A stretch of DNA of 64,000 nt, taken from positions 34,266 through 98,265 of the forward strand of contig NZ_JRAO01000027.1 of assembly GCF_000768875.1 (NCBI RefSeq). Reading direction: 5' to 3'. The translations under genes were made by a program, and so were the position numbers. The notes beneath the pieces were generated by a model. It saw only the letters and a program-made list of their open reading frames with translations, made no database searches and was not told the DNA's origin. This DNA comes from Porphyromonas sp. COT-239 OH1446 (GTDB lineage: Bacteria > Bacteroidota > Bacteroidia > Bacteroidales > Porphyromonadaceae). How positions within the stretch are numbered: the first letter of the stretch is position 1; every line of letters starts with the position of its first letter. This document shows, piece after piece, positions 43,860-52,598 of this stretch.

Positions 43860-44558
43860 TTAGCCACCATATTCGCTGATATGTTGCAGCTGACGCAGAT
43901 TGACGATCTTGATCTGACGCCCCGTAGTGGCGACGATCTGCTCTCGGGCAAAGCTGGAGAGCGTCCGAATAGCATTGTGCGTGGTCATATTGCTCAGAGA
44001 GGCCAAATCAGCCCGAGTGGGACAGATATTTAGGGTTACCCCATCAGCAGCGAGGCCATATTGCCCCACCAGCATGATAAGCGTATCAGCTAGGCGACCA
44101 CGCAGGTGCTTCTGCGTGAGACTGAGAATACGCTCCTCTGAGTGATGGATATCGATGGACAACCGCTCGAGAAAGAAGATCCCTAACCGAGGATTGCCCT
44201 CGAAGAGCTCCATGAGTGTACCTGTAGGCGTCTCCAGCAGTACTGTCTCCTCGTAGGCAGTTACCTTAGCCATCATGGGCATACCCGCCAAGAATGAGCG
44301 AATACCGAAGAACTGCTTAGGTCCGAGAATGCGGGCAATATGCACCTGTCCCGAAATACCATTGCGCACGACCTTCACCTTGCCTGAGAGCAGGATGTAG
44401 ATGTGCTGAACTGGGTGGCCCTGATCGATCACGACCTCCCCCTTCGAATAGGTACGCATATAAGAGTCAGCGCACAATAAGCTGCGCTCTCGCTCATTGG
44501 CCAAGACACTCCATAGGCCAGCCAGCTGAGTGGAGATGATCCTCTTCTTCCTATCCAA
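43860..44558 (-). CDS. Crp/Fnr-family transcriptional regulator
   Basis: A 232-residue regulator with an N-terminal cyclic-nucleotide-binding-type beta domain (about 30-150) and a C-terminal winged helix (about 165-225, TRADLASLSNMTTHNAIRTLSSF as recognition region). It lacks the cysteine set of an Fnr iron-sulfur sensor, so the signal is not evident. It sits opposite the HAD phosphatase gene and 65 bp upstream of nhaA on the same strand. A link to sodium or pH response is possible only by position. Confidence 0.85.
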   Translation of the reverse strand: MDRKKRIISTQLAGLWSVLANERERSLLCADSYMRTYSKGEVVIDQGHPVQHIYILLSGKVKVVRNGISGQVHIARILGPKQFFGIRSFLAGMPMMAKVTAYEETVLLETPTGTLMELFEGNPRLGIFFLERLSIDIHHSEERILSLTQKHLRGRLADTLIMLVGQYGLAADGVTLNICPTRADLASLSNMTTHNAIRTLSSFAREQIVATTGRQIKIVNLRQLQHISEYGG

Positions 44559-44619
44559 TTGATTCAGGCTCTAATGCGGACAGCCGAGAGACTTCTTTCT
44601 CACTGCCAGGGTTCTTGTG

Positions 44620-44627
44620 CAAAGATA
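44620..44627 (-). promoter_or_regulatory. Predicted -7 box of the Crp-like gene
   Basis: Minus-strand TATCTTTG, 62 bp before the ATG. Confidence 0.55.
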
Positions 44628-44689
44628 ACTATTCCGCTACAATTCCTTCGGCTATAAATGCTCAGGAAGAGGGATATGGGAGAATTGAT

Positions 44690-44697
44690 TACTTTTG
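44690..44697 (+). promoter_or_regulatory. Predicted -7 box of the HAD phosphatase gene
   Basis: TACTTTTG on the plus strand; the start would be near 44704, 70 bases before ATG 44774. This supports the short form of that gene. Confidence 0.5.
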
Positions 44698-44773
44698 TAA
44701 CGCCTCGCCTACCCTAGAGCAGGACTCGAGGCCGCCCAGCAAGAGCATTCACCATAGAACTATAGACGATTTT

Positions 44774-45211
44774 ATGATCATAGCAGTAGACTTCGACGGG
44801 ACTATTGTACGCCATCGCTATCCCGAGATCGGCGAGGAGATCCCCTTCGCCACGACAACCCTCAAGATGCTCCAGCGAGAGCAGCATCGACTCATCCTCT
44901 GGACTGTACGAGAGGGGAAGCTCCTCGACGAGGCTGTCGCTTGGTGTCGTGAGCGAGGCTTGGAGTTCTACGCCGTCAATAGAGACTTCCCGGAGGAAGA
45001 TATGAGTGGCAGTGGCTTCTCCCGCAAGCTCAAGGCCGACCTCTTCATCGATGACCGTAGCTTCGGGGGCTTGCCCGACTGGGGGCTCATCTACCATCGC
45101 ATCAAGGAGGGTAAGGCCTTGACAGCCGACTGGCATCTAATCGCAGGCGTAGAGCGCATAGATGCCGAGCCCGAGCGCAAAGGTTTCTTCGCCCGCCTGA
45201 GAGGCAAGTAA
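44774..45211 (+). CDS. HAD-superfamily phosphatase (BT0820-like)
   Basis: A 145-residue protein from ATG 44774. A longer frame begins upstream of the -7 box and is unlikely. It opens with MIIAVDFDGTI, where Asp6 and Asp8 are the HAD nucleophile and acid/base, followed by ILWTVREGKLLDEAV (motif II Thr) and KADLFIDDRSFGGLP (motif IV acids). It has the size and pattern of small stand-alone HAD phosphatases of Bacteroidetes. The substrate is unknown. A strong terminator lies 23 bp past its stop. Confidence 0.8.
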   Translation: MIIAVDFDGTIVRHRYPEIGEEIPFATTTLKMLQREQHRLILWTVREGKLLDEAVAWCRERGLEFYAVNRDFPEEDMSGSGFSRKLKADLFIDDRSFGGLPDWGLIYHRIKEGKALTADWHLIAGVERIDAEPERKGFFARLRGK

Positions 45212-45234
45212 TAGGCCTAAGAGGCAACCAACAA

Positions 45235-45287
45235 CAAAGGATCACCCCCGAGCATAGCCGATCGGCTCGCTCGGGGGTGATCCTTTG
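45235..45287. terminator. Bidirectional terminator between HAD phosphatase and PorQ/PorV-like genes
   Basis: A perfect 19-bp stem (45235-45253 with 45269-45287). Its 15-base loop holds a second small palindrome (AGCCGATCGGCT). It separates two converging genes; the CAAAGG/CCTTTG ends give a T-rich tail on both strands. Confidence 0.85.
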
Positions 45288-45303
45288 CTCGTTCGCTAGG
45301 GCC

Positions 45304-46239
45304 TTAGAGGGCGCAGCTCAGCCCTAGGCGCACAAGGCTATACTCCTTGAGCTGGTGTGTTTGGTAGGCCACATCGAGCATCACCCCACGCAGAGCAAAG
45401 CCTAGGCCTAGGCTGATCTGATTACCCACTGGCAGCACAGAGTAGCCTACACGCACGGCCACAAGGTCGATGGGGCGGTATTCTCCCCCGACATAGTAGG
45501 AGAGCTTCTTGTCGCCCGCCTGCTTGCTCATAGCATAGTGGAGGCCAGCCCCCAAGGTGAGGCGACGGCCATCGAGCAGAGATATCGCCCCCGAGAGTGA
45601 GGCTCGTGCAGGCAGACCCACTTGAGACTTCTGCTTGCCACTGTACTGCAGCTCAGAGCCCAGGTGCTGGATCGAAGCCCCGACGATATAGTCTCCGAAG
45701 GCAAGCCCCCCCCGATAATCCAACCCTAGAGAGAGGGCAAAGGCTGTCGCAGTAGACGAGATATAGGACTGGATATAGCTACCTCGCCCCCAAAGCGAGA
45801 GTCCCCCTCCGAGGGCATGAGCATAGCCTAGGTCTAGCGACCAGTCTACAGGGCGCACAACGCCCAGGTCATTCCCCGACCCATTGATATATCGGGTCTC
45901 GATGCCTCCATAGGTCCTCCACCCAAGGGCGAGGGCCTGCTTGCCAAAGCTATAGCTTAGAGCTGCTTGATGATAGCTAGCCCTGCTCTTACTCTCGGCC
46001 GAGGGATAGGAACCATAAATGTAAGACCCTCTGAGCCTATCCTGAGAAACAGGTGAGAGCAACGCTGTGAGAGAAGAATAGAGATTGGCCTGTGCACTGC
46101 TCGAGGGCTGCACCCCAGCCATACCAGCCGAGCGAACATCCCCCCCTAGCGAAAGCATGGGTACGACATGACCCTGCGCAGAGGCACTTGTACCGAGGCC
46201 AAGGGCTAGAAGGCAGGGGAGTATGATTTTCTTGATCAT
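45304..46239 (-). CDS. PorV/PorQ-like outer-membrane beta-barrel protein
   Basis: A 311-residue protein with a signal peptide (about 1-21) followed by amphipathic strands to the end, with a final aromatic/hydrophobic strand. The start LSLGGDVRSAGMAGVQPSS mirrors the AALGG/SAGMGG opening of the PorV/PorQ family, and the end VRVGYSVLPVGNQISLGLGF resembles PorQ. The T9SS uses PorV as cargo shuttle and PorQ with PorZ as anchor. It follows the subtilase gene by 16 bp. Whether it is the housekeeping PorQ or a paralogue serving the subtilase cannot be decided. Confidence 0.6.
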   Translation of the reverse strand: MIKKIILPCLLALGLGTSASAQGHVVPMLSLGGDVRSAGMAGVQPSSSAQANLYSSLTALLSPVSQDRLRGSYIYGSYPSAESKSRASYHQAALSYSFGKQALALGWRTYGGIETRYINGSGNDLGVVRPVDWSLDLGYAHALGGGLSLWGRGSYIQSYISSTATAFALSLGLDYRGGLAFGDYIVGASIQHLGSELQYSGKQKSQVGLPARASLSGAISLLDGRRLTLGAGLHYAMSKQAGDKKLSYYVGGEYRPIDLVAVRVGYSVLPVGNQISLGLGFALRGVMLDVAYQTHQLKEYSLVRLGLSCAL

Positions 46240-46255
46240 GAGATGATGAGTGGTG

Positions 46256-49018
46256 TTAGCGTTTGATGAATGTCTGACGGTAGATCTTGCCCTCAGCTTC
46301 AGCGTAGAGCGTGTAGGTACCTGGGGAGAGCTTGCTCACCTGTATCTTGACGATCTGATTGCCAGGGGCGAGCTTAGCCCTTTGGCTGAGAAGCTCTCGC
46401 CCATCTGCCCCCAAGATCCTGAGGCTGATGCTGCGAAGATACTCGGCTACACGCACATTGAGTGTCGAGAGGACTGGCGTGGGGTAGACCAGGTGGACGA
46501 TCTCGTCAGGCACGATCTCCAGCTGCAGCGTGGCCACAGCCTTCTGTCCCCTGGGGTCTACGGCCTCGATAACGATGACGCTAGGGCCCAGCTTCTCCTC
46601 TCTGATCGTGAGCCGACTGCCAGTGAGCTGTATGCGCACGGAGGGGTTGTCCAGTAGCTTAACCGTATAGACCAACTCATCCCCATCGGGGTCTGTAAAG
46701 AAGTCGTCGAGGTCGTAGCTCGTCTCGGCCTTGCCCTGGGGGAGGTATCTCTTGGCGAAGGGCCTCTCTAGGCTCGGAGCAGCATTGCGGTAGATCTCGA
46801 AAGGAATGCTAAGCTCTTCGCTCGCCCCATGCTGGTCTGAGATCTTCAGGCGCAGGGTATACTCACCCACATAGGCCACCACTCGAAAGATCAGCTCGAG
46901 TCCCTTGTCCGTACGGCGCACGATCGTACCCTGAGCTGAACCGAGGATCTCATAGTGCCAAGTATCTCCATCAGGGTCTGAGATCTCGATAGGTAGCTTA
47001 ATTGTTTCGTCGCCAGAGACACGGATAGGCTCATGCTGAGGCACTCGGACGATGGGGCGACGATTGGCGTGGGTCTTGGCCGAGGTAAGGCTAGGTGCGC
47101 TCTCATTGCCCCAGCGGTCGTAGGCGGTGAGGGCCAGGTGGTAGGTCGTCGAAGCCTCTAGACCCTCCAGCAAGCGGGCGATCTGCTCGCCGACCTTAGT
47201 CTCAGGCTCAATCACCTTCTGATATTGAGCCTGGGCGAGGTTCGTCTGGCTGAGGGACTGAGTCGAATAATAGACCTTATAACCAAAAGCCTTCTCGTCA
47301 TCTGCGTCCTCGACAGCCAGCCAAGAGGCCTCAAGACCTCGGGGAGTAACCTCTACGCTCTGCCACTGAGGGATCTTGGGGGCTACCGCACCGGGGTTAG
47401 AGGTTACAGCTGCGAAGGCATCTACATAGCCGATACCGAGGCGGCCAAAGAAGCGAGGGTTGTGTCGGTTAATATCCTCCGAGAGGATGGCTGTCGTTAG
47501 GCGTTTCTTGAGTTCCTCGTTCGTGAAGCCCATCTTGCCAAACTCCGATACGATTAGGGCTGCCACTCCAGAGACATGGGGGCAGGCCATAGAGGTACCC
47601 TGCATATAACCATAGCTTCCTCCTGGCAAGGTACTAAGCACCTGACCATTGTGCTGGTAGATATCTCCTCCTGGGGCCATGATCGTAACCCAAGTGCCCC
47701 GATTGGTATAGGGTGAAGCCTCGAAGTTGGTACTCATCGCAGCTACAGAGATAATGGGTGCATAGGCTGAGGGCATCGCTCTATACTCTAGACCGTCATT
47801 GCCTGCAGCGAAGATCACCACCCCTCCCTTCATAGGAGAGCCTGGGAGCTGATTGCCATCGTTGTCGCAGCCTGCGTACTTGATGAAGTAATCAACAGCA
47901 TCCTTGAGCGAAGCGTCAATCTTCTCATAACCTGGTATGCCCCAAGAGTTTTGACTGATGACAGCCCCATTGTCCGCCCCATACTTGATCGCAGCCTCGA
48001 AGCCTCCATTACGGGATTGACCACTAGTAGGATCTGTATGGAAGGTCTGACAGGACATCAGGCGAACCCCCGATCCAGGAGATCCATCTCCCCCAGCGAC
48101 TCCAGCCACACCACGGTTGTTGTTGGATCGGGCTGCTACAGTACCGGCCACATGTGTGCCGTGGCTGTGAGGGGTGATGCGGCCCTGCTCGAGGGCGAAG
48201 TTGTAGCCATACACATCATCGACGAAGCCATTGCCATCGTCGTCTCGGCCGCTCACACCTCGCATCTCGGCAGTGTTTATGAAGAGGTTCTCTCTGAGAT
48301 CCTCATGCTGTACATCAATCCCTCCATCGACGATCGAGACGATGACGTCGGAGCGACCCATCTCGACACCCCAAGCCTTGTAGAGATTTATGTCCGCACC
48401 CCTCTTGGCTCGAATGAGAGTACCATCGTTGTGGTAATGCCACTGCTTGCTGAGCAGAGGGTCATCGGTGGGTAAAGTACCACTCGTACGGGTCTGAGCG
48501 GATAGCTCCGAGGCTGAGAGCTCGGTAACACTGGTCTTGGGTAGTCGGGGGATGCGGATCAGCTCGACGATGTCTACCCCACTAGACTGCTGGGCAATCT
48601 CTATAGCTCTCTGACGAACTTGCTGGGCAGCAGCGGTGGAGATCTCTCGCTCAAAGACAACGTCGTACCAGAGGTGCATCCCCTCTCGACGAGTTCGAGG
48701 TTCGAACTTACCAGCATAGGGGAAGACTCGATAGAGATAGACGGCCTTCATCTCTTTGAGGAAGGGGATCGAGGAGAGATCCATACGAGGCTTACCAGCC
48801 TGTTCCTTGACGATGCGCTCGACCTGGTCAATCTGATTGGGGGCGAACTTGAGGCGGACAGCATGGAGGACGGTCTTGCGGTTAGGCATTTCGCTAGCTT
48901 GCTCCATCTCCAGGGCGGAGGTGTCCTGCGAAGGGGCTTCCAGCTCAGCCTTGCGACAGCCTGTACCGAGGGCAAGGGTCGCAAGGGCGGCCGAGAGGAG
49001 GATATATCGGATATTCAT
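46256..49018 (-). CDS. S8 subtilisin-like protease with T9SS C-terminal domain
   Basis: A 920-residue protease. It starts with a signal peptide ending LALGTGC (Cys21), a lipobox-like site. A propeptide-like region (about 45-155) precedes the S8 catalytic domain with Asp231 (VSIVDGGIDVQHEDL), His286 (SHGTHVAGT) and Ser476 (GTSMACPHVSG). A fibronectin-type domain (about 555-655) and two cadherin-like/Ig modules (about 660-840) follow. The last ~75 residues, from YPTPVLSTLNV through LSPGTYTLY, match a type A T9SS sorting domain. It is likely displayed at the cell surface. A lipoprotein signal and a T9SS domain together are unusual. It sits between the BACON lipoprotein and PorQ/PorV-like genes. 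Confidence 0.88.
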   Translation of the reverse strand: MNIRYILLSAALATLALGTGCRKAELEAPSQDTSALEMEQASEMPNRKTVLHAVRLKFAPNQIDQVERIVKEQAGKPRMDLSSIPFLKEMKAVYLYRVFPYAGKFEPRTRREGMHLWYDVVFEREISTAAAQQVRQRAIEIAQQSSGVDIVELIRIPRLPKTSVTELSASELSAQTRTSGTLPTDDPLLSKQWHYHNDGTLIRAKRGADINLYKAWGVEMGRSDVIVSIVDGGIDVQHEDLRENLFINTAEMRGVSGRDDDGNGFVDDVYGYNFALEQGRITPHSHGTHVAGTVAARSNNNRGVAGVAGGDGSPGSGVRLMSCQTFHTDPTSGQSRNGGFEAAIKYGADNGAVISQNSWGIPGYEKIDASLKDAVDYFIKYAGCDNDGNQLPGSPMKGGVVIFAAGNDGLEYRAMPSAYAPIISVAAMSTNFEASPYTNRGTWVTIMAPGGDIYQHNGQVLSTLPGGSYGYMQGTSMACPHVSGVAALIVSEFGKMGFTNEELKKRLTTAILSEDINRHNPRFFGRLGIGYVDAFAAVTSNPGAVAPKIPQWQSVEVTPRGLEASWLAVEDADDEKAFGYKVYYSTQSLSQTNLAQAQYQKVIEPETKVGEQIARLLEGLEASTTYHLALTAYDRWGNESAPSLTSAKTHANRRPIVRVPQHEPIRVSGDETIKLPIEISDPDGDTWHYEILGSAQGTIVRRTDKGLELIFRVVAYVGEYTLRLKISDQHGASEELSIPFEIYRNAAPSLERPFAKRYLPQGKAETSYDLDDFFTDPDGDELVYTVKLLDNPSVRIQLTGSRLTIREEKLGPSVIVIEAVDPRGQKAVATLQLEIVPDEIVHLVYPTPVLSTLNVRVAEYLRSISLRILGADGRELLSQRAKLAPGNQIVKIQVSKLSPGTYTLYAEAEGKIYRQTFIKR

Positions 49019-49056
49019 TGCTTCTATAGATTGATTGGATGCTTGTCTCTAAAGGC

Positions 49057-50526
49057 TTAGTAGGGGAAGATGCTCACGCGCATTCTATGCTTACCGCCAA
49101 TATGCATGATACCAGCGGAGAGTCCTAAGTGCTCGGCATCATTAACATAGATATAGGCTTGACTGACAGGATTGTAGGAGTGGAAGGTGAAGCCCTCGTC
49201 CTGCAACAGCTGTCTAAACTCTGCCGTCAAATAAGGCATATCGCCATAGAGGTAAGCCCCTACCCTGTAATCTGAGTAGAGGGTAAGATACTCCTGGAGA
49301 GTCTGTGGAGAAGCATTCTTCTTGAAGAAGTAAGCTCGGGCATATAGGGGATCGGGGAGGAAGTAGGCTGGGATGCCGAAGGCTCTACTGAGATCCTGAC
49401 TATAGATCCCCGACTGGGTCTTCTCCCAAGCCTCCACATCTCGACTCGTAGCCTGGCCAAAGCGACGGATACCTAGATCCAGTCTGGGTAGTGTGGGCAT
49501 AGAGCCTGGCTGCTCGGCTAGATAGCGACAGTACACATAACCCAAATCGCCCTTTGTTGTAATATGCAGCTGGGTCTTACGATCATTATGCACATACTCG
49601 ATAGCTCCACGAGTATTGCCCACCGGAGTAATGCGCACGAAGCCTTGATCGACGAGGTAGTTGTGGTAGGCAAGGCTATTGATCGTAGAAGAGCTTCCGA
49701 TCAGGGTCGCTAGATAGAGCATTCGGTCGCTGTAGTCGAGAAGCTCATACTTGATCGTATGCAGCTCGCTATTGGTCGTGCTGAAGGTATAGTCAGGGAT
49801 ACGGGGCCTCGAGCGACGGTTGGGGAGTGTGGTTAAGCGGCTTCCTCGAGCTCGCTCTGCCTGCTCTACATCGGCCAAATCCATCCCCCAAAGGCACTGG
49901 GGCAGGAGGTACTGCTCATAGGCAGCCTGATGCACCTCGACGGGGTAATTCTTGCCTCCTGATAAGATCTGTAGCTGGGCCGATCGGGCCTGCTTGGCGG
50001 CATTGTTTCGGGCACGGATGAGGATGTAGCCAGCCTGGGGCATCGGGGAGGTCTCGAGCCAATCTACCCCTTTGGAGGGCTGTACCTGCCAGTCGCCCCC
50101 ACCAACGGGGGGGACAAGGCGCACCTCGCCACCGAGAGCAGGCAGGAAGACCTCGGTACTCGAGCCATCTCGATTCAGGTTTAGGGTCGGAGAAGACTCT
50201 TGCTCGACGAGAGCCCGACGGGTCGTGCGGCCAGAAGAGATCTGCACCTCAGCTCGTCTCTTCATGCCCGTAGTGTTGGGCTGGGCATAGATGAAGAGAT
50301 AGTCGCCCACAGGCTTGAGCTCTAGCCAATCAGCCGTAGTATTGGCTGTCCACTTAAGAGGGCTGGACAGGACAGAGATCCTAGTATAACCTGAGGAGGA
50401 GTCCAAAGTAATGATCTTGCTAGTATCGACCTCGAGTTTCTCCGTCGTGTCAATGCTATCGCTCTGACAAGAGGATAAAAGCAGGAGGCTACCCAAGATC
50501 CACGAAAAGAAGACTTTTATTTTCAT
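49057..50526 (-). CDS. BACON-domain surface lipoprotein of unknown function
   Basis: A 489-residue lipoprotein from ATG 50526 (MKIKVFFSWILGSLLLLSSC, Cys20). Two BACON-type beta domains occupy about 30-115 and 120-210, with the usual WLxxxP...YILIRARNN and VEVHQAAYEQ patterns. The C-terminal ~280 residues (from LLPQCLWGMDLADVE) are not recognised: they are mixed alpha/beta, rich in Tyr, and have no evident catalytic motif. BACON domains commonly bind glycans or mucins. It is the first gene of the operon with the subtilase and the barrel protein, behind a -7 box. Confidence 0.75.
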   Translation of the reverse strand: MKIKVFFSWILGSLLLLSSCQSDSIDTTEKLEVDTSKIITLDSSSGYTRISVLSSPLKWTANTTADWLELKPVGDYLFIYAQPNTTGMKRRAEVQISSGRTTRRALVEQESSPTLNLNRDGSSTEVFLPALGGEVRLVPPVGGGDWQVQPSKGVDWLETSPMPQAGYILIRARNNAAKQARSAQLQILSGGKNYPVEVHQAAYEQYLLPQCLWGMDLADVEQAERARGSRLTTLPNRRSRPRIPDYTFSTTNSELHTIKYELLDYSDRMLYLATLIGSSSTINSLAYHNYLVDQGFVRITPVGNTRGAIEYVHNDRKTQLHITTKGDLGYVYCRYLAEQPGSMPTLPRLDLGIRRFGQATSRDVEAWEKTQSGIYSQDLSRAFGIPAYFLPDPLYARAYFFKKNASPQTLQEYLTLYSDYRVGAYLYGDMPYLTAEFRQLLQDEGFTFHSYNPVSQAYIYVNDAEHLGLSAGIMHIGGKHRMRVSIFPY

Positions 50527-50600
50527 TCCATAAATCAATTTGAGGATGTGCGGTTCTAAAAAGTTACCTAAACCAGGAAATGGCATATAGACAACGGAAG

Positions 50601-50608
50601 CAAATGTA
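50601..50608 (-). promoter_or_regulatory. Predicted -7 box of the subtilase operon
   Basis: Minus-strand TACATTTG, 75 bp before ATG 50526. The longer frame, beginning at 50586, would leave almost no leader. Confidence 0.6.
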
Positions 50609-50720
50609 TAAATTTCCTAGACATATCACATCATTTCGATCCATCCATATCAGGTATTTGTATCATCTCCCAAAGGAGGGCTTCTTCGGTGGCTATACTC
50701 AGCGTGTGCGACAAAATGGC

Positions 50721-50728
50721 TACATTTG
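50721..50728 (+). promoter_or_regulatory. Predicted -7 box of psd-pssA
   Basis: TACATTTG on the plus strand, with the start near 50735 and a 31-base leader before psd. Confidence 0.6.
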
Positions 50729-50765
50729 TGCCGAACAAACGTTTTTCAAAAGAAAGTAAAAGACA

Positions 50766-51431
50766 ATGACACTGCACAAAGAGGGCAAAGGACTGCTCTT
50801 CGGCATCGGTACGATCCTGCTAGCTATCAATGCCTTCATCTACTTACTGGCTGGTACAGGGACGGCCTTCTACATCGTACTCGGACTATCAATTGTACTC
50901 TATGCCTTAGTGCTCAACTTCTTCCGCTACGAGGATCGAGAGCATCCCCTAGCAGCTGAAGCCAACACTGTAGTTGCCCCTGCCGATGGCAAGATCGTAG
51001 TGATCGAAGAGGTCGATGAGCAGGAGATCCTAGGCTGTCGGTGTCTGCAGATCTCTGTCTTTATGAATGTCTTCAACATACATGTCAACTGGTTCGCTGT
51101 CAATGGGCTAGTTGAGTATGTCTCACATCACAAGGGACGCTTCCTAGCAGCCCATCTACCCAAGAGTAGTACCGACAATGAACGCTCGGCTGTCGTGCAG
51201 CGCACCTCCGCTGGGCATCGCGTCCTGACCCGACAGATCGCTGGAGCTGTGGCCCAACGTATCGTTACCTACCCCAAAGTAGGCGATCAGGGACGGATCA
51301 ACCAAAACCTCGGCTTCATCAAGTTCGGCTCTCGTGTCGACGTCTACCTCCCTCTCGGCTCTGAGGTATGCGTTTCACTCGGACAAAAAGTCGAGGGCAA
51401 CATTACCCTACTGGCTAAGATGCCTGAGTAG
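50766..51431 (+). CDS. psd: Phosphatidylserine decarboxylase, short form
   Basis: A 221-residue Psd of the short type. Two hydrophobic segments near the N-terminus (about 10-45) anchor it in the inner membrane. APADGKIV and the NIHVNW segment are conserved. FIKFGSRVDVYLP near the C-terminus contains the Gly-Ser site of self-cleavage that makes the pyruvoyl cofactor. It converts phosphatidylserine to phosphatidylethanolamine. pssA, for the preceding step, follows 32 bp later. Confidence 0.93.
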   Translation: MTLHKEGKGLLFGIGTILLAINAFIYLLAGTGTAFYIVLGLSIVLYALVLNFFRYEDREHPLAAEANTVVAPADGKIVVIEEVDEQEILGCRCLQISVFMNVFNIHVNWFAVNGLVEYVSHHKGRFLAAHLPKSSTDNERSAVVQRTSAGHRVLTRQIAGAVAQRIVTYPKVGDQGRINQNLGFIKFGSRVDVYLPLGSEVCVSLGQKVEGNITLLAKMPE

Positions 51432-51463
51432 CCCCCAACAACCCTTCCTAGAGCTCCATCCCT

Positions 51464-52159
51464 ATGAGTATCCAGCGACACCTCCCCAATGCAATTACCT
51501 GCCTCAACCTCCTCTCCGGGAGCTTGGCCATCGTCGTAGCCCTAGCGCAGGGCGATCTTACCCTAGCTGCTGGACTGGTGGTCCTCTCGGCCGTCTTCGA
51601 CTTCTTCGACGGATTGGTCGCACGTGCCCTCGATGTCTCCTCTCCAATAGGCAAAGACCTCGATTCGCTGGCCGATGTGGTGAGCTTCGGCCTCTCCCCT
51701 GCCATCATCATGATCGAGGCCATGTGGCAGCTAGGCTTCAGCACCTATACACCGCTCCCCCTACTGCTCATCGGGGCTTTCGCTGCGCTGCGACTAGCCA
51801 AGTTCAACAACGACAGTCGCCAGACAACCTCCTTCATTGGCCTGCCAGTACCAGCCAATGCCCTCTTTTGGCTGGGTCTCATGGCCTCCCTGCCCGAGCT
51901 CTATCGGATGGCCCCTGACCCTACGGCTCTACTGATCGGCGTGTATGTCTGCATCGCACTACTCTCGTATCTGATGGTTAGCGAGATCCCCATGTTCTCC
52001 TTCAAGGTCAAGGGTCTCTCGCTCTCGGCCCTACACCGGCAGATCATCCTCGTCGGTGGTTCGCTCATCTTCGTCCTTTGGCTCGGCTTTGCAGGACTAT
52101 CGCTCAGCGTGCTACTCTATGTAGCCCTATCGGTGATGCGCATGAACCGTAAGCCCTAG
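51464..52159 (+). CDS. pssA: CDP-diacylglycerol-serine phosphatidyltransferase
   Basis: A 231-residue integral-membrane CDP-alcohol phosphatidyltransferase. The family motif D-x2-D-G-x2-A-R-x8-G-x3-D-x3-D is readable as VFDFFDGLVARALDVSSPIGKDLDSLAD (about 45-72). About six to seven helices follow. It makes phosphatidylserine from CDP-diacylglycerol and serine. It lies between psd and the DUF4834 gene in one operon. Confidence 0.94.
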   Translation: MSIQRHLPNAITCLNLLSGSLAIVVALAQGDLTLAAGLVVLSAVFDFFDGLVARALDVSSPIGKDLDSLADVVSFGLSPAIIMIEAMWQLGFSTYTPLPLLLIGAFAALRLAKFNNDSRQTTSFIGLPVPANALFWLGLMASLPELYRMAPDPTALLIGVYVCIALLSYLMVSEIPMFSFKVKGLSLSALHRQIILVGGSLIFVLWLGFAGLSLSVLLYVALSVMRMNRKP

Positions 52160-52247
52160 AATCAAGGTTATACACCTGTGAGGAGGCACTACAGCGGCAC
52201 ATGCCCCCTCGTGTCTAAATCTTATCGTGCATTAAATCATTCTGTTT

Positions 52248-52523
52248 ATGGAAGTCATTCTTATTCTCCTAGTCATCCTCTTCGTGCTCTCGCAGCCCAG
52301 CGTGCGTGCCTGGATTGCGATTAAGCTCTTCGGCTACGTCCAGCAGCGAGTACAGAGGCAGATGCAGGAGCAGATGCGTGCACGCTCCTCGGCTCAGCAG
52401 CGAGCCTCAAGGGAGCAGTCAGGTGGCAAACGAGATAAGGTAGACCTCGGGCAAGTCGAGGCACGCAAATTCGACAAGACCAAGGATGCCGAATATGTAG
52501 ACTTCGAGGAGCTACCCAAGTAA
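52248..52523 (+). CDS. DUF4834 family protein
   Basis: A 91-residue protein with one N-terminal membrane helix (about 2-22), a Gln/Arg-rich helical linker, and a conserved acidic C-terminus (DAEYVDFEELPK). This is the pattern of DUF4834, found in Bacteroidetes and without known function. It is 88 bp after pssA on the same strand, and a strong hairpin follows. Confidence 0.75.
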   Translation: MEVILILLVILFVLSQPSVRAWIAIKLFGYVQQRVQRQMQEQMRARSSAQQRASREQSGGKRDKVDLGQVEARKFDKTKDAEYVDFEELPK

Positions 52524-52539
52524 GGTACTCCCTATTCAC

Positions 52540-52580
52540 CTCGGGGGTGTGGTAGGCCAACGGCTCGCCACACCCCCGAG
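52540..52580 (+). terminator. Terminator of the psd-pssA-DUF4834 operon
   Basis: A perfect 13-bp stem CTCGGGGGTGTGG / CCACACCCCCGAG with a 15-base loop, 16 bp past the stop. Confidence 0.8.
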
Positions 52581-52598
52581 CTCTATCTATACCCAGCA

